Shown: positions 1-9,279, counted from the first letter of the stretch. The stretch: DNA of 64,000 nt from Brucella oryzae (GCA_012103035.1 JAAVLL010000002.1:806001-870000); one strand, 5' to 3'. The notes: a model not told the origin generated them from the sequence alone. A program made the numbers and translations.

Positions 1-68
1 TGGAAGTGCCCATTATGGTGAAGTCGTGTTTCTCACATGACAGAGTGAAACGAAGGGAGGCCAGAAAA

Positions 69-520
69 ATGAAGGCACGCACAGCGACCGTCGGCGATCT
101 TGAAAGTGTTTTTCACGACCTTTCAAGGCGCATGGCCATCGAATATATCGCCGCTGGTAAGGATACAAAGGCGGCTTATGACAATCTAATGATGAATTTG
201 CGGGAAGGTCGTGCGCACGCTTTGCTACAAAGCGACAAGGCGGTCGCTATCATCGCCTGGAACGAAGCAGACGGCGCAACAGAAACGCTTTTGCGGCGAA
301 GGAAGAATTCTTCAACCGAAATACAGTGCGTTTCTGTAAGCGGCATATCCGGCAGATTCAAGCTCTGGCAGGCGATCTGCCGGTCCATTCGCGAAGCTGG
401 CTGGACCGTTCCGACATTGTGAAATGGTTCAAAATCATCGGCTATGTGGAGAAGGGAACAGATAACGGTGCCAGACTTTTCGAACTGCCGGCCCGCCGCG
501 ACGGCATAGTCGCCGCATGA
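69..520 (+). CDS. GNAT-like hypothetical protein, one frame break
   Basis: A gene of about 150 codons starting at ATG 69 behind an AAGGGAGG ribosome binding site. The opening MKARTATVGDLESV resembles the first strand and helix of small GNAT-type acetyltransferases, but I see no clear acetyl-CoA loop, so the function is not established. The frame is open from 69 to about 290 and continues to the stop at 520 in another frame; one added base near 289 joins the two halves (…ETSFAAKEEFFNR…). The C-terminal part is basic and ends LPARRDGIVAA. Phage-type acetyltransferases of similar size are an alternative reading. Confidence 0.5.
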
Positions 521-806
521 TTTTTGCTGTCAAGCAATTCCGGCGGCATTCCGCCCGCTTCCTGAAGAACAAGTGGTTTCTGTTTTTATAAAATGTAATA
601 AATCAATAAGATATGCTAGGCATCGGAAAGATACCAAGTAATTGCAAAGAAAGGTCAGTTTATTCCCTGATGTGGTTTACGGATTTGAAGCCCCTGAACG
701 CAGATGCCATGCAAATGACAGGAACTTCAAATCCACCGTATTAGCTTTAACGCATTTCTGACGATTAGCTGTTATTTTGGATTATAATCGCCAATCGGGA
801 GAAACC

Positions 807-1316
807 ATGGCTTGGAAATTCATGTTTGCCAGCGCCGTTCTTGCTGTTGCGCGGACGATACCGAGGATTTACGTCGCGCCCAAGGGACCAGTTGTTGTCT
901 CCGATAATGCGATGGAAATGGAACTGAAATCGGCGCCAATCAACCCCGACTGGGTACTGGAGGGCAATCCGCAGGCGCGTTCCAGCGAGCAATCGGCCAG
1001 TAAGGACCGTGCGGCCTATACAGCCATTTGGGATTGCACTGCAGGCACCTTCCGCTGGTATTTCGGTTGGGATGAAACCGTATATATTCTGGAAGGCGAA
1101 GTCCACGTTACAGACGCAGACGGCGGCACACGTACCCTGCGGACTGGCGACGTTGCCTATTTTCGCGGTGGCACATGGGCAACCTGGAAAATTGACACCT
1201 ATCTGCGCAAGGTCGCTTTCATGCGACGTACTTTGCCAGCGCCGGCTTCGTTCATCTATCGGGCAAGCGACGCGATAAAGCGCCGACTGAGCCGCCGGAA
1301 CGGTTCGCTCAACTAA
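807..1316 (+). CDS. Cupin-domain protein
   Basis: An intact 169-residue protein. I chose ATG 807 because GGGAGA precedes it; an in-frame ATG at 777 has no such site. The core reads WDCTAGTFRWYFGWDETVYILEGEV followed by a GDVAYFRGGTWATW segment, the pattern of the Cupin_3 (EutQ / ureidoglycine aminohydrolase-like) fold: a glycine-rich strand, a glutamate where metal ligands usually sit, then G-D-x-A-x-F. Such proteins are often metal enzymes or sugar/amine-binding proteins. The substrate cannot be told from sequence. The short hydrophobic N-terminus (FMFASAVLAVA) could be a weak membrane anchor. It stands alone between unrelated genes. Confidence 0.7.
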   Translation: MAWKFMFASAVLAVARTIPRIYVAPKGPVVVSDNAMEMELKSAPINPDWVLEGNPQARSSEQSASKDRAAYTAIWDCTAGTFRWYFGWDETVYILEGEVHVTDADGGTRTLRTGDVAYFRGGTWATWKIDTYLRKVAFMRRTLPAPASFIYRASDAIKRRLSRRNGSLN

Positions 1317-1419
1317 TTACTGGTTTGTGATCGAGACGGGCACTGCATCCACGCTCATCAGATTGACGGTTAACCTCAATTTTCAGTATAAACCAATGAC
1401 TGCTTTCGCGGTGCATGAT

Positions 1420-1480
1420 GGGAATGGGGTTCTCCCGAAACTGCCAGTAATTGGCTGATGACTCCTGCCGGAACAGGAGA
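1420..1480 (+). promoter_or_regulatory. Fluoride riboswitch (crcB motif)
   Basis: The stretch 1420-1471 follows the crcB-motif aptamer almost base for base: a GG(G)-ATGGGG-TTCTCCC hairpin, then AAACTGCC…GGCTGATGACTCCTGCC. Long-range pairing GGGGT/ACTCC and the conserved CTGATGRC-CCTRC 3' block are present. It lies about 100 bases before the CrcB fluoride channel gene, the normal target. A competing hairpin, CTCCTG/CAGGAG (1463-1480), would destroy the aptamer helix and is the likely expression switch. No covariance model was run. Confidence 0.85.
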
Positions 1481-1572
1481 AGAGTGCGTCGCAAGACTTT
1501 TCGAAGCAATTTCATCAAGCTTCCGGAGGTTATCGATCACGCCTCCACCCATTATTGAATGGACACAGAACA

Positions 1573-2000
1573 ATGCAAGCAACCCTCATGGTGGCGCTCG
1601 GTGGAGCGATTGGAAGTGTAGCGCGATATTGGCTTGCCCTCTTGATGTTGCCGATAAGCCGCGAACTTCCCTGGGGCACTATCGTCATCAATATTGTCGG
1701 CTCTTTCGCAATTTCGTTTTCGGCGCTTTGACGCTGGAACAAGGCCGCTTTCCCATAGCCGAGATCTGGCGTATCACCTTCATGGTGGGCGTGTGCGGTG
1801 GCTTCACCACTTTCTCGTCATTCAGCCTTCAAACGATGGATCTTCTGCGCACTGGCCAACCCGGTAAGGCGCTGTTCAATATTGGTTTTTCGGTCCTCCT
1901 TTGCCTCATCGCCGTATGGCTCGGTCTCCTCGCTGCAGAACGCTTCAATGGCGGTATCGAACAGGTCGCACAGAATGTGATCGAAGAAGAAGCATCCTAG
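1573..2000 (+). CDS. crcB: Fluoride channel CrcB/Fluc, one frame break
   Basis: A small four-helix membrane protein that exports fluoride as a dual-topology dimer. It starts at ATG 1573 ([20 protein letters not shown]), which carries the family G-x-x-x-R motif. The second half has the signature [10 protein letters not shown], whose phenylalanines line the fluoride pore. The frame is lost at about 1717, where a run of four T should be five; adding one T gives …[18 protein letters not shown]…. At about 142 residues it is slightly longer than the usual 125 because of an acidic tail. A fluoride riboswitch lies just upstream, so expression should be fluoride-induced. Confidence 0.85.
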
Positions 2001-2176
2001 GCATCGCGTAAGCAATGCAATGAAGCCCTTATCATTCGCGCGCAGGCTTTAGAAAACAGTACTTTTTCTCTCTGAACTGCATTGCCAGATATGGGCAATC
2101 ATTCCAGTTTTCGGTGAGACATGCGTGTTCGGGCTTTGCCATTTCATCGATCGTGCACTTCTCGTTTTACAGGCTT

Positions 2177-2495
2177 CTATATAGACTTTTCCGGTTTCGA
2201 CATGCGCCGCAGCGTGACGGTCCTGCCCTTTGGAAGCGTCAGCTTGTCAAATGCATCAATCATCTTTCGCTGCTGAAGAAGCGTGCCGGAATCAGGCTGT
2301 CTGGAAATAGTCATCTCACCTGCCTGAAGCATGTATTTATTATACTCACTGAACTGCTCATCATCACATGACAGCGGCCGTCCACTGAGATGAGTGACGC
2401 CTCGCTTTTCAGAGGCAATAAAAAGACGCAGTGATGAGAAACACAAAGAACAGCGATGGTAGTCCCATCAAAAGGACGGACTTACCTGTTTTCAT
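2177..2495 (-). CDS. Small secreted hypothetical protein, frame break
   Basis: ATG 2495 on the minus strand opens with a convincing signal peptide or anchor (MKTGKSVLLMGLPSLFFVFLI). After about 26 codons the frame closes, and a second minus-strand frame continues from about 2425 to the stop at 2177, ending …TLRRMSKPEKSI. Joining them needs one base removed or two added near 2425. The mature part (QPDSGTLLQQRKMIDAFDKL) matches no family I recognise. The opposite strand carries an ORF of similar length with no export signal, which I consider the shadow. Confidence 0.4.
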
Positions 2496-2656
2496 TTGCT
2501 GCGACCTGTTCCGGTTATTTCGATCATTACGGATAGTTTCATATCCTGGGCTTGCTCCATTTAGTAATTAAACCAAAGCATGCTTCTATTACCTATGCAG
2601 AAGGCAAATGAGTCATAAGAAAAATAAAACAAATCAATGATGCATGAAAGAGCGCA

Positions 2657-2745
2657 TGGCGGAGGGGTGGGATTCGAACCCACGGTACAGTCTCCTGCAC
2701 GCCGGTTTTCAAGACCGGTGCCTTAAACCGCTCGGCCACCCCTCC
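2657..2745 (-). tRNA. tRNA-Ser (anticodon UGA)
   Basis: On the minus strand the acceptor stem GGAGGGG pairs with CCCCTCC, the anticodon loop is CTTGAAA (anticodon TGA), and there is the long variable arm of a class II tRNA. The T-loop is GGTTCGAATCC. The discriminator G at 2660 and an encoded CCA (2659-2657) complete the gene. It reads UCN serine codons. Confidence 0.97.
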
Positions 2746-3067
2746 AGGCGATTGTTTTATCGATGCTTTCCCGCAGTGTGGAAAAGCAGCAAACCGAAGC
2801 AAGCTATCGATTTGCGCCCAATCGCTCAGCGAGTGACTTCTTAGCAGTTTTCTTCTCGCGTCAACGTGCACTGTTTCATTTGCCAGCATTCTGAACATTG
2901 GCAAACAAAATTACCGGCAGGCCCCGGTCACAAAAGCTCGATCCAGCTCTCAAAGTACAACTTTCTATGCCAACGCCATGGCCAACGGTAGAAACCGCAC
3001 TAAGTTCTTTCACGCAGCCTCAATCGCAGATTGCCGTTCCGGTATGATTCAACACGGAGGATTCCCC

Positions 3068-3321
3068 ATGCAGCAGAAAATCCAGGAAGATATGGAAGTC
3101 ATCGGAGCCGATGGTGTGCATGTCGGCACAATTGACCGCATTGAAGAAAACCGCATCAAACTGAAAAGACCGATAATTCCGGCCTGCATAGCGACCATCA
3201 TCATTATATCGAACTCGGCTTCGTTGCCGACGTCGAAGGTAACAAGGTGAGACTATCTGCCAATGCCGATGTGGCTGTAACCTTGGAAGAAGAAGCTTCG
3301 GGGCGTCCGGTCGATCTTTGA
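3068..3321 (+). CDS. DUF2171-domain protein, one frame break
   Basis: A protein of about 84 residues starting at ATG 3068 behind CACGGAGG. The N-terminus, EDMEVIGADGVHVGTIDRIEEN, is the PRC-barrel-like start of DUF2171 proteins. After the break near 3165 (a run of A one base short) the true frame gives KKTDNSGLHSDHHHYIELG and ends EASGRPVDL at 3321. The HSDHHHYI segment is typical of the family. The biochemical role is unknown; related genes are often linked to stress or regulatory loci. It stands alone and is followed by a hairpin. Confidence 0.75.
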
Positions 3322-3341
3322 CGCCAACCTCAAAATCTACT

Positions 3342-3373
3342 CATAACACGGAGCCGCAAGCTGCCGTGTTATG
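3342..3373 (+). terminator. Hairpin after the DUF2171 gene
   Basis: CATAACACGG and CCGTGTTATG form a perfect 10-bp stem around a 12-base loop, 20 bases after the stop. There is no strong T run, so termination efficiency is uncertain. Confidence 0.5.
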
Positions 3374-3545
3374 AGATGTCCCACCTCTTCTGCCCCTTCA
3401 TCGTCCTTCTGCATTGTTGCAGATCGAGACTTCGATCTGATAGAAATGCATTGTCAAAATGCCGCAAGGAAACGACCGAACTTGTCCTTTTCCTTATTGC
3501 GACATAAACTTGAGTATAATAATCAAAATAAGAAGATGGGAAGCT

Positions 3546-4002
3546 ATGAGTCTGGATTCCGTAAAGGCATTTTTGCAACCAAAGCGCCTGAAATCGAAGT
3601 GATCGAGCTGCCGACGAGTACCGCCACTGTTGTTCTGGCGGCCGAAGCGCATGGTGTGGAACCGGGGCAGATTGCCAAGACACTTTCCTTTTCGGCCAAG
3701 GACCAGACCATTCTCATCGTTACGCGCGGCGATGCGCGTATCGATAATCGCAAGTTCAAGGATCAATTCGGAACCAAGCCGCGCATGCTGGATGCCGAAA
3801 CCGTTCTTGCTGAAACCAGCCATCCGGTCGGAGGGTATGTCCGTTCGGTCTGCCAAGCGCTCTGCCCGTTTACTGCGATGTATCGCTGAAGAGTTTCGAG
3901 GAAGTTGTACCCGCAGCCGGAGCGACCAATAGCGCCGTGCGCATTGCCCCGCATAAAATGGCTGAACTGGTCAGCGCCGAATGGATAGACGTTTGCCAGT
4001 AG
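3546..4002 (+). CDS. YbaK/ProX-type aminoacyl-tRNA deacylase, two frame breaks
   Basis: A free-standing editing domain that hydrolyses mischarged tRNA (Ala- or Cys-tRNAPro) in the cytosol. It starts at ATG 3546 (MSLDSVKAF). A T run one base short at about 3571 and a G run one base short at about 3835 interrupt it; repaired, it reads …FFATKAPEIEVIELPTS… and …SHPVGGVCPFGLPSALPVYCDVSL…, ending EWIDVCQ. The GQIAKTLSF segment holds the lysine needed for catalysis in this family, and VGGVCPFGLP is the conserved substrate loop. Length (about 153 residues) is normal. A 135-codon ORF that runs upstream of the true start is fortuitous. Confidence 0.85.
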
Positions 4003-4080
4003 GCCGAAATAGGCTTTTGCAGCGTGCCTGGGAGGAACTCGCAGTTAATTGATACCGGTAACAACTTTTCCCTTTAAAGG

Positions 4081-4119
4081 TGAGAAAAGATTTCATATAT
4101 TTTAAGAACGATTCTAAAG
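4081..4119 (+). promoter_or_regulatory. Candidate RirA (IRO) and Irr (ICE) operators of rirA
   Basis: 4081-4095 fits TGA-N9-TCA, the RirA iron-responsive operator. Six bases later, 4101-4119 read on the minus strand gives TTTAGAA-TCG-TTCTTAAA, close to the Irr ICE consensus TTTAGAA-N3-TTCTAAA. They lie about 220-250 bases before the rirA start. The IRO match alone is weak evidence because only six bases are fixed; the pairing with an ICE box in this position is what makes it credible. Confidence 0.6.
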
Positions 4120-4211
4120 TGGGTTAAGAAGCAGATACCTGCTTTAGTGCATGATCCGATTGAGCCTTGAACCTTTCCGGATCGCAAATGCGACAAGACC
4201 AGAATTTTGGA

Positions 4212-4254
4212 GCAATTCCGAAACAGGGATAAACCGCTTTCGGTTTGGAATTGC
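4212..4254. repeat. Palindromic element in the rirA leader
   Basis: GCAATTCCGAAAC and GGTTTGGAATTGC are near-perfect inverted arms separated by 17 bases. This lies between the operators and the rirA start. The form (…CCGCTTTCGG… core) resembles dispersed intergenic palindromes of rhizobial genomes; copy number cannot be judged here. Confidence 0.5.
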
Positions 4255-4331
4255 GAACTCAAGGATTGGAGCATTGTGGTCCTCGGCATCGAGGCATGCA
4301 ATTGCTCCGAGACGTGCTGAAAGGAACAGTG

Positions 4332-4793
4332 ATGCGTCTTACCCGCCAGACGAATTATGCCGTTCGTATGCTCATGTACTGCGCCGCCAATGACGGCAAG
4401 CTCAGCCGCATTCCCGAAATTGCGCGTGCTTACGGTGTTTCTGAGCTGTTTTTGTTCAAGATTCTTCAGCCTTTGGTTGAACATCAGCTCGTGGAAACTG
4501 TACGTGGCCGCAATGGCGGCGTGCGCCTCGGACGTGCTGCAAAAGACATTTCGCTGTTCGACGTCGTGCGTGTGACCGAAGAAAACTTCGCCATGGCAGA
4601 GTGCTTCGAAAATGAGGCCACCGAATGCCCGCTGGTCGATAGCTGCGCACTTAATTCAGCGCTCCGTGAAGCGCTCAATGCCTTCTTCGGCGTGCTGATG
4701 AAGTACAGCATTGCAGATCTCGTCAAGGCGCGCCCGAATGTGCGGCACCTGCTCGGCCTCGATGAAATGGAAGAAGAGCGCGTCGCGAGCTGA
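4332..4793 (+). CDS. rirA: Rrf2-family iron regulator RirA
   Basis: An intact 153-residue transcription factor starting at ATG 4332 behind AAAGGA. The N-terminal winged helix (RQTNYAVRMLMYCA…) is followed by cysteines at 91, 99 and 105 (C-x7-C-x5-C), exactly where RirA of Rhizobium carries its [4Fe-4S] cluster. When iron is sufficient the clustered form represses iron uptake genes; cluster loss under iron starvation relieves this. It sits tail to tail with the heme-import operon, and candidate RirA and Irr operators precede it, suggesting autoregulation plus Irr control. It is one of the few genes here with no frame damage. Confidence 0.95.
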   Translation: MRLTRQTNYAVRMLMYCAANDGKLSRIPEIARAYGVSELFLFKILQPLVEHQLVETVRGRNGGVRLGRAAKDISLFDVVRVTEENFAMAECFENEATECPLVDSCALNSALREALNAFFGVLMKYSIADLVKARPNVRHLLGLDEMEEERVAS

Positions 4794-4813
4794 CGGTTCA
4801 ACGCAACGTTTGA

Positions 4814-5008
4814 AATAAAAGGTCCGGCTTGATGCCGGACCTCAGATTACAAACCCCTCGATTTTTGGAAGCAGTCAAAAACGAGGGGTTTTGATTCCGA
4901 TTTGTTCACGTTCTGAATCTGGGACGTTCCGTGAATCTGAGGTCATTTTGACCCTGCCGGAGGTTTGTCAGCAGCCTGAGGTCCGGCTTGATGCCGGACC
5001 TTTTTATT
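4814..5008. repeat. Nested inverted-repeat element with terminators
   Basis: The arms 4814-4845 and 4976-5008 are inverted copies of each other, and each arm is itself a hairpin (GGTCCGGC-ttgat-GCCGGACC). The left hairpin carries a T run for minus-strand transcripts, the right one for plus-strand transcripts. A third hairpin at 4851-4892 (AAACCCCTCG…CGAGGGGTTT) lies between. This fills the gap between convergent rirA and hmuV and should terminate both. Confidence 0.75.
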
Positions 5009-5804
5009 CTGCGGCTGCGCGATAAGCCGATTGCGGTAGCACGAAAGGCACGCCCCTTTCCGGTGGAATGCCCACGCGTAACGTGCATTCATAGACACGT
5101 TCGAGCCGTTCGTCGGTCAGTGCTTCGCGCGGTGTGCCGATCACATCGAGCTTGCCCCTGTTCATGACTGCAATACGGTCGGCGAACATGGCAGTCAGGT
5201 TTAGATCATGCAGGATAGCGATCACCCCGCCGCCTGCCGCCGCGAAATCCTTCGCAATCTCCATCACGACGATCTGGTGGCGTATATCGAGGCTTGAAAT
5301 CGGCTCGTCGAGAAAGAGATAGCGCGCCTTCCCATCCACGACCGGTTTCCAGACCTGGCAAAGAACACGGGCAAGCTGCACCCGCTGCTGTTCTCCTCCG
5401 GAAAGCTCCTGATAAAGTCGTCCTCCGAAGCTAGCGAGATCAACCCTCTGTAAGGCAAGATCGGGCAAGCGTTTCTCTTCATCACGAGAAACGCCGCTAT
5501 AGCCGCCTGTAAGCCCGATTTTCACGATCTCACGAACCGTGAAGGGAAACGACAAGGCGCTTGCCTGTGGAAGCACTGCCCGGCGTGCTGCCATTTGCCA
5601 TGGCGAATTCTGCAAAGGACCGGCCATCCAGACAGGCTGTCCCAGTATAGGCAATATCACCGGAAAGAGCGCGCAACAGTGTGGTCTTGCCGGAACCGTT
5701 CGGTCCGACGATTGCAGTCACCTTGCCCGGCTTAGCCGAAAGGCGATGTCGCTGATGATGGTCTTGCCCGACAGGCTTACGCCCAATGCCTTTGTTTCGA
5801 TCAT
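5004..5804 (-). CDS. hmuV: Hemin importer ATP-binding protein HmuV, frame breaks
   Basis: The ATPase of the heme ABC importer, acting at the inner face of the inner membrane. It starts at ATG 5804 (MIETKALGVSLSGK). Walker A is GPNGSGKTT, the signature is LSGGEQQRVQLAR, and Walker B is YLFLDEP followed by the HDLNL switch. It ends SAYRAAAE. The frame breaks near 5745 (one C missing, giving RLSPGKVTAIVG on repair) and near 5605. It starts 7 bases after hmuU ends, as the last gene of hmuPSTUV, and is followed by the nested-hairpin terminator region. Confidence 0.92.
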
Positions 5805-5811
5805 GATGGCC

Positions 5812-6949
5812 TCACAGATCAAGCAGGCCGCGCTGGCGCAGCAATATCCAGAGGAAGAACGGCGCGCCGAAAAGCGCGGTGATGATGCCGATCGGTAATT
5901 CTGCCGGAGCCACAATCGTGCGGCTTACCGCATCCGCCAGTAGCAGAAGAGTAGCGCCCAACAGAGCCGACGCTGGCAGGAGATAACGATGGTCCGGCCC
6001 TATGCTGAGGCGCAACATATGCGGCACAACGATGCCGATAAAGCCGATCCCGCCCGCAACGGCCACCGTCGCGCCGGTAGCGGCAGCCACCGTGACGATG
6101 GCAATGTTTTGACGCGCTGCACCTGAATGCCGAGATGGCCGGCAGCAGCCTCGCCTAAAGCCAAAGCATTGAGACCGCGCGCAAGCAAAGGCGAAACCAC
6201 CAGAATTATGGCGATGATCGGCCCAGCAGCGCCAATCTTTGCCCAGGTGGAACCGGCAAGCGAACCGAGACCCCAGAATGTCAGGTCGCGCAATTGCCGG
6301 TCATCGGCCAGATAGATGAGTGCGCCGGTCGCAGCGCCCGCCAGGGCACCAAGCGCTATACCTGCGAGCAGCATGGTTGCAACAGAGGTGCGCCCGCGAC
6401 GCGTCGCGACACGATAGAGCAGCAAAGTGCTGGCAAGCCCACCCAGAAATGCTGCGAGCGGCAACGCATAAACACCGAGGATCGCAATAATGGGCGCGAG
6501 AAACGTGCCGCCCAGAACGATCATCGATACAGCGCCAAGACCAGCACCAGCGGACACACCGACAAGCGCCGGATCGGCCAGCGGATTGCGAAAAAGCCCC
6601 TGCATCACAGCGCCGGAAACGGCGAGCCCCGCCCCTATCAGCATGCCCATGACGATACGCGGCAGGCGGATCTCCATGATAATCAGATGATCGCGGCGAA
6701 ATGCATCCGCGCCTTCGGCTGCGCCGGAGGAGGTCAGAGCGCGCAAAACCGAAAGCACGGACGCGTCTGAAGCGCCTGCCGTCAGGCTGAACAAAGCTGC
6801 GATGCATAAAGCAACTGCGAGCATTATGATGGCGAGCCGCGCACGTGCCGCGCGGTCTATCGTGACGCCATCGTTGGAGGTAGTGACGTCATTATCTGAA
6901 TGGCGCGCTGCAAAGCGCTGTTCGTGCGCTGCGCGACTTGGCTGGTCAT
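5812..6949 (-). CDS. hmuU: Hemin importer permease HmuU, two frame breaks
   Basis: A BtuC/FecCD-family permease with about ten transmembrane helices that forms the inner-membrane heme channel. The start is ATG 6949 (MTSQVAQRTNSALQRAI). The frame is lost at about 6893 and again at about 6110, and the protein ends LRQRGLLDL. Family segments are visible: RLPRIVMGMLIGAGLAVSGA, GLFRNPLADPALVGVSAGAGLGA and, after the second break, GFIGIVVPHMLRLSIGPDHR. The length of about 379 codons is normal. It lies 58 bases after hmuT, with a 12-bp perfect hairpin in the gap, and just before hmuV. Confidence 0.9.
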
Positions 6950-6966
6950 TTCGAATAATCCTTGCA

Positions 6967-7003
6967 ATCAGGCTTGCATGTTTTTCAAACGTGCAAGCCT
7001 GAT
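6967..7003 (-). repeat. Intercistronic hairpin between hmuT and hmuU
   Basis: ATCAGGCTTGCA and TGCAAGCCTGAT form a perfect 12-bp stem around a 13-base loop, between the hmuT stop and the hmuU start. There is no T run on the minus strand, so it is more likely an mRNA-stability or attenuation element than a full terminator. Confidence 0.65.
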
Positions 7004-7007
7004 CATG

Positions 7008-7908
7008 CTATTGCGCCGCGGAAGCGCCGTAGAGTTTTGCCGAAAGGTCACGAATGGCAGCGCCGGTCCGCGGCCCAAATCCCAACAGATAAGAGGCTTC
7101 CATCGACACGATATTCTTGTCACGACCCGCCGGTGTTGCGGCGATGAGGGATTTTTCAACAGCGATTCCGGCGTCATCCCGTCTGCACCCGTATCCATCA
7201 TCAGGATCATGTCGGGCGCCGCTTTCTCGATAGCTTCGTCGGTCAGCTGCTTATATCCGTGATATTCGGTAATGACGTTTTCGCCTCCGGCAAGCTCGAT
7301 CATGCCATTGGCTGCCGTGCCTGTACCCGATGCCATCATGCGCCCGCCGGGAGCCGACAGTACGAAAAGCACTCGCTTGCGCGAACTGTGGCCAGCTGCA
7401 GCTTTCTCAGCCGCTTCGATATCACGCGAAACTTCGGCAGCAAACGTCTTGGCCTTGTCTTCCAGACCAAGTGCCTTGCCCACAATCTCGATTTTCTTGA
7501 TGACGCTTTCGTCGGTAAAAGTTTCTGGCACGACGATCATCGGCACGGATGCTTTCTTCAGAACATCGAGCGTGTCCAGCGGACCGCTGCCTTCAAGAAG
7601 CAAAATGCCGGTCGGGTTGACCGAGAGCACGCCTTCCGGTGCAAGCTGGCGCATATATCCAATATCCGGCAGCTTCTTTACCGCGTCGGGATAAGCACTC
7701 GTCTGGTCGCGCGCGACGAGCATCTTTCTGCACCGAGAGCGTAGACGATTTCCGTCAGCGAGCCGCCGACAGAAACGATGCGCGACGTATCGTCGAAATG
7801 ATCGACGGTTTCAGCGCGCACAGCACCGCCTCCCGCCACCGACAATGCGATGGCAACCAGAACAGCTCCGCGCCTGAAGCACAAGGAAATGAACGACATT
7901 GCCGTCAC
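7008..7908 (-). CDS. hmuT: Periplasmic hemin-binding protein HmuT, two frame breaks
   Basis: The substrate-binding protein that takes heme from the outer-membrane receptor and delivers it to HmuUV. It starts at ATG 7908 with a signal peptide (RRGAVLVAIALSVAGGGAVRAE). The mature start, TSRIVSVGGSLTEIVYALG, is the family hallmark. The frame breaks near 7722 and near 7148. Repaired, the end reads MEASYLLGFGPRTGAAIRDL and stops at 7008 (GASAAQ). The 6968-7723 reading that runs past 7008 is the wrong frame. It follows hmuS with a one-base gap. Confidence 0.9.
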
Positions 7909-7909
7909 C

Positions 7910-8984
7910 TTATGCAGCAGACGACTGCGGCAGACGCGGAAGATTTTCCGCGATCATGCGCCAGTCGGCCAGTTCTGCCTCGCCTTCATGACGCTCGCCG
8001 AAGAACTGGACCATCAGTTCACCATTGGCATCATAGGCCTCCAGCGATGTCACATGACCGTCCTTCGTCGGCTTGCGCACCACCCAGACATCAGCGATGT
8101 GATCGATGCGCAGATGCATATGGAATGTCGGGTCGAGCACGTTCAGCCATGGCCCCATCATCTTGATCTCGCGGATCGGACCCGTATGAATCTGGATGCA
8201 TCCGCGGCTGCCGACAAAGCACATGATCGGCAGCTTTTCCTGCACTGCATGGTTCATCATGGCTTCCACGGACGAGGTATCGACACGCCAGGCGAAATCA
8301 TGACCGGCAAGATGCACGGCCTGATGGCGGTCCACCCCGAAATCCTTCAGCAGACCGACAAACTGGTGCACATCGGTGAGAGCGCCCCACCGTTCACGGA
8401 ATGCGTCGATGTCGAGAAGCGATAGATCGGTCTTCGGCCCTTGTGGAGCAAGTAGGCTGGTCTCAACGACAGGCGACTGATCGTCCAGCAGCAAATCGCT
8501 GACAAGTGCTTCGTAGGCTTCAACGTTGGAAGCCGCACGCAGATGAATCTTGAATACCGCCTCGCCCGTGGCATCGAAGAATTGCAGGCTGCGGCGCGTC
8601 GCTTCGCCGTCCTGCTTGGCAACGGCAAAACCGTGAACCCAATGCTTCGGGAAAATACGAAGATCAATCTCCTTGCCGAGTGCCAGCGAAGCATGCGGCC
8701 CCAAATCGTCTTTTCAAAAGGTCCGATCTTCTCGTGAACAACACTCTCATTGCGCGTTAGCGCCATGATTTCGCCGACCGCCCCAATACGGTTCAATAGC
8801 ATTTCGACATCGGCGCGAATACGCCGGGCCGAAATCGATGCCGCTGCATCTTGTCCGCAATGCGCTGCTACAAAATCGGCTTCTGATATACCAAGGCTCT
8901 GCGCAAAATCGCGTTCACGCATTTTCGGATTATCAGCCCGTGCCTTGAGAATCTGCTCTGGGAGGGCTTGGAATGAGTCGTCAT
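7910..8984 (-). CDS. hmuS: Hemin-degrading/transfer factor HmuS, two frame breaks
   Basis: A cytoplasmic heme-handling protein of the HemS/HmuS family, made of two repeated HemS domains; members shuttle or break down imported heme. The start is ATG 8984 (MTTHSKPS, then PEQILKARADNPKMRERDFA after repair). A C run one base short at about 8960 and a G run one base short at about 8700 break the frame. Typical segments are LGISEADFVAAHCG near the start, EKTIWGPHASLALG in the middle and HMHLRIDHIADVWVVRKPT near the end. Its start overlaps nothing; hmuP ends 11 bases upstream, consistent with one transcript. Confidence 0.9.
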
Positions 8985-8995
8985 CTGATGGTTGC

Positions 8996-9279
8996 CTACT
9001 TGTTTAGGATGAGCTTGCCTTGGCGGGTGATCTTGAGGCGATAGAGCGAGCCGCCGTGCTCTATGCCCACTTCCCGGAGCCGTCGAAGAGTTCGCGACTG
9101 CCATAGGTTTTCAGTTGCGGCTCAAGTGCACTCTCGCCGAAGCGAGGTTTTATCTGAGCCGGGACAGACTCGGTTGAATCGCCGCTGAACTGGCTTTCAG
9201 GAATGCGATTTGCAGTTCTGTCGGAAACGGATCCGCGCGGTAACCGCACCTGCATGTCGATATGGATTCGCCTGTTCAT
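8996..9279 (-). CDS. hmuP: Hemin uptake protein HmuP/HemP, one frame break
   Basis: A small protein at the head of the heme-uptake operon. In rhizobia HmuP is a co-activator for the heme receptor gene. It starts at ATG 9279 (MNRRIHIDMQVRLPRG). A C run one base short near 9073 hides the family C-terminus; repaired, it reads SREVGIEHGGSLYRLKITRQ then GKLILNK, the defining HemP motif. The N-terminal extension is longer than in the shortest HemP proteins, so an internal start is possible. It is divergent from bhuA across a 268-base control region. Confidence 0.85.

Noticed and set aside
2114..2371. Plus-strand 85-codon ORF
   Set aside because: It is antisense to the signal-peptide-bearing minus-strand gene and lacks a ribosome binding site and a recognisable fold.
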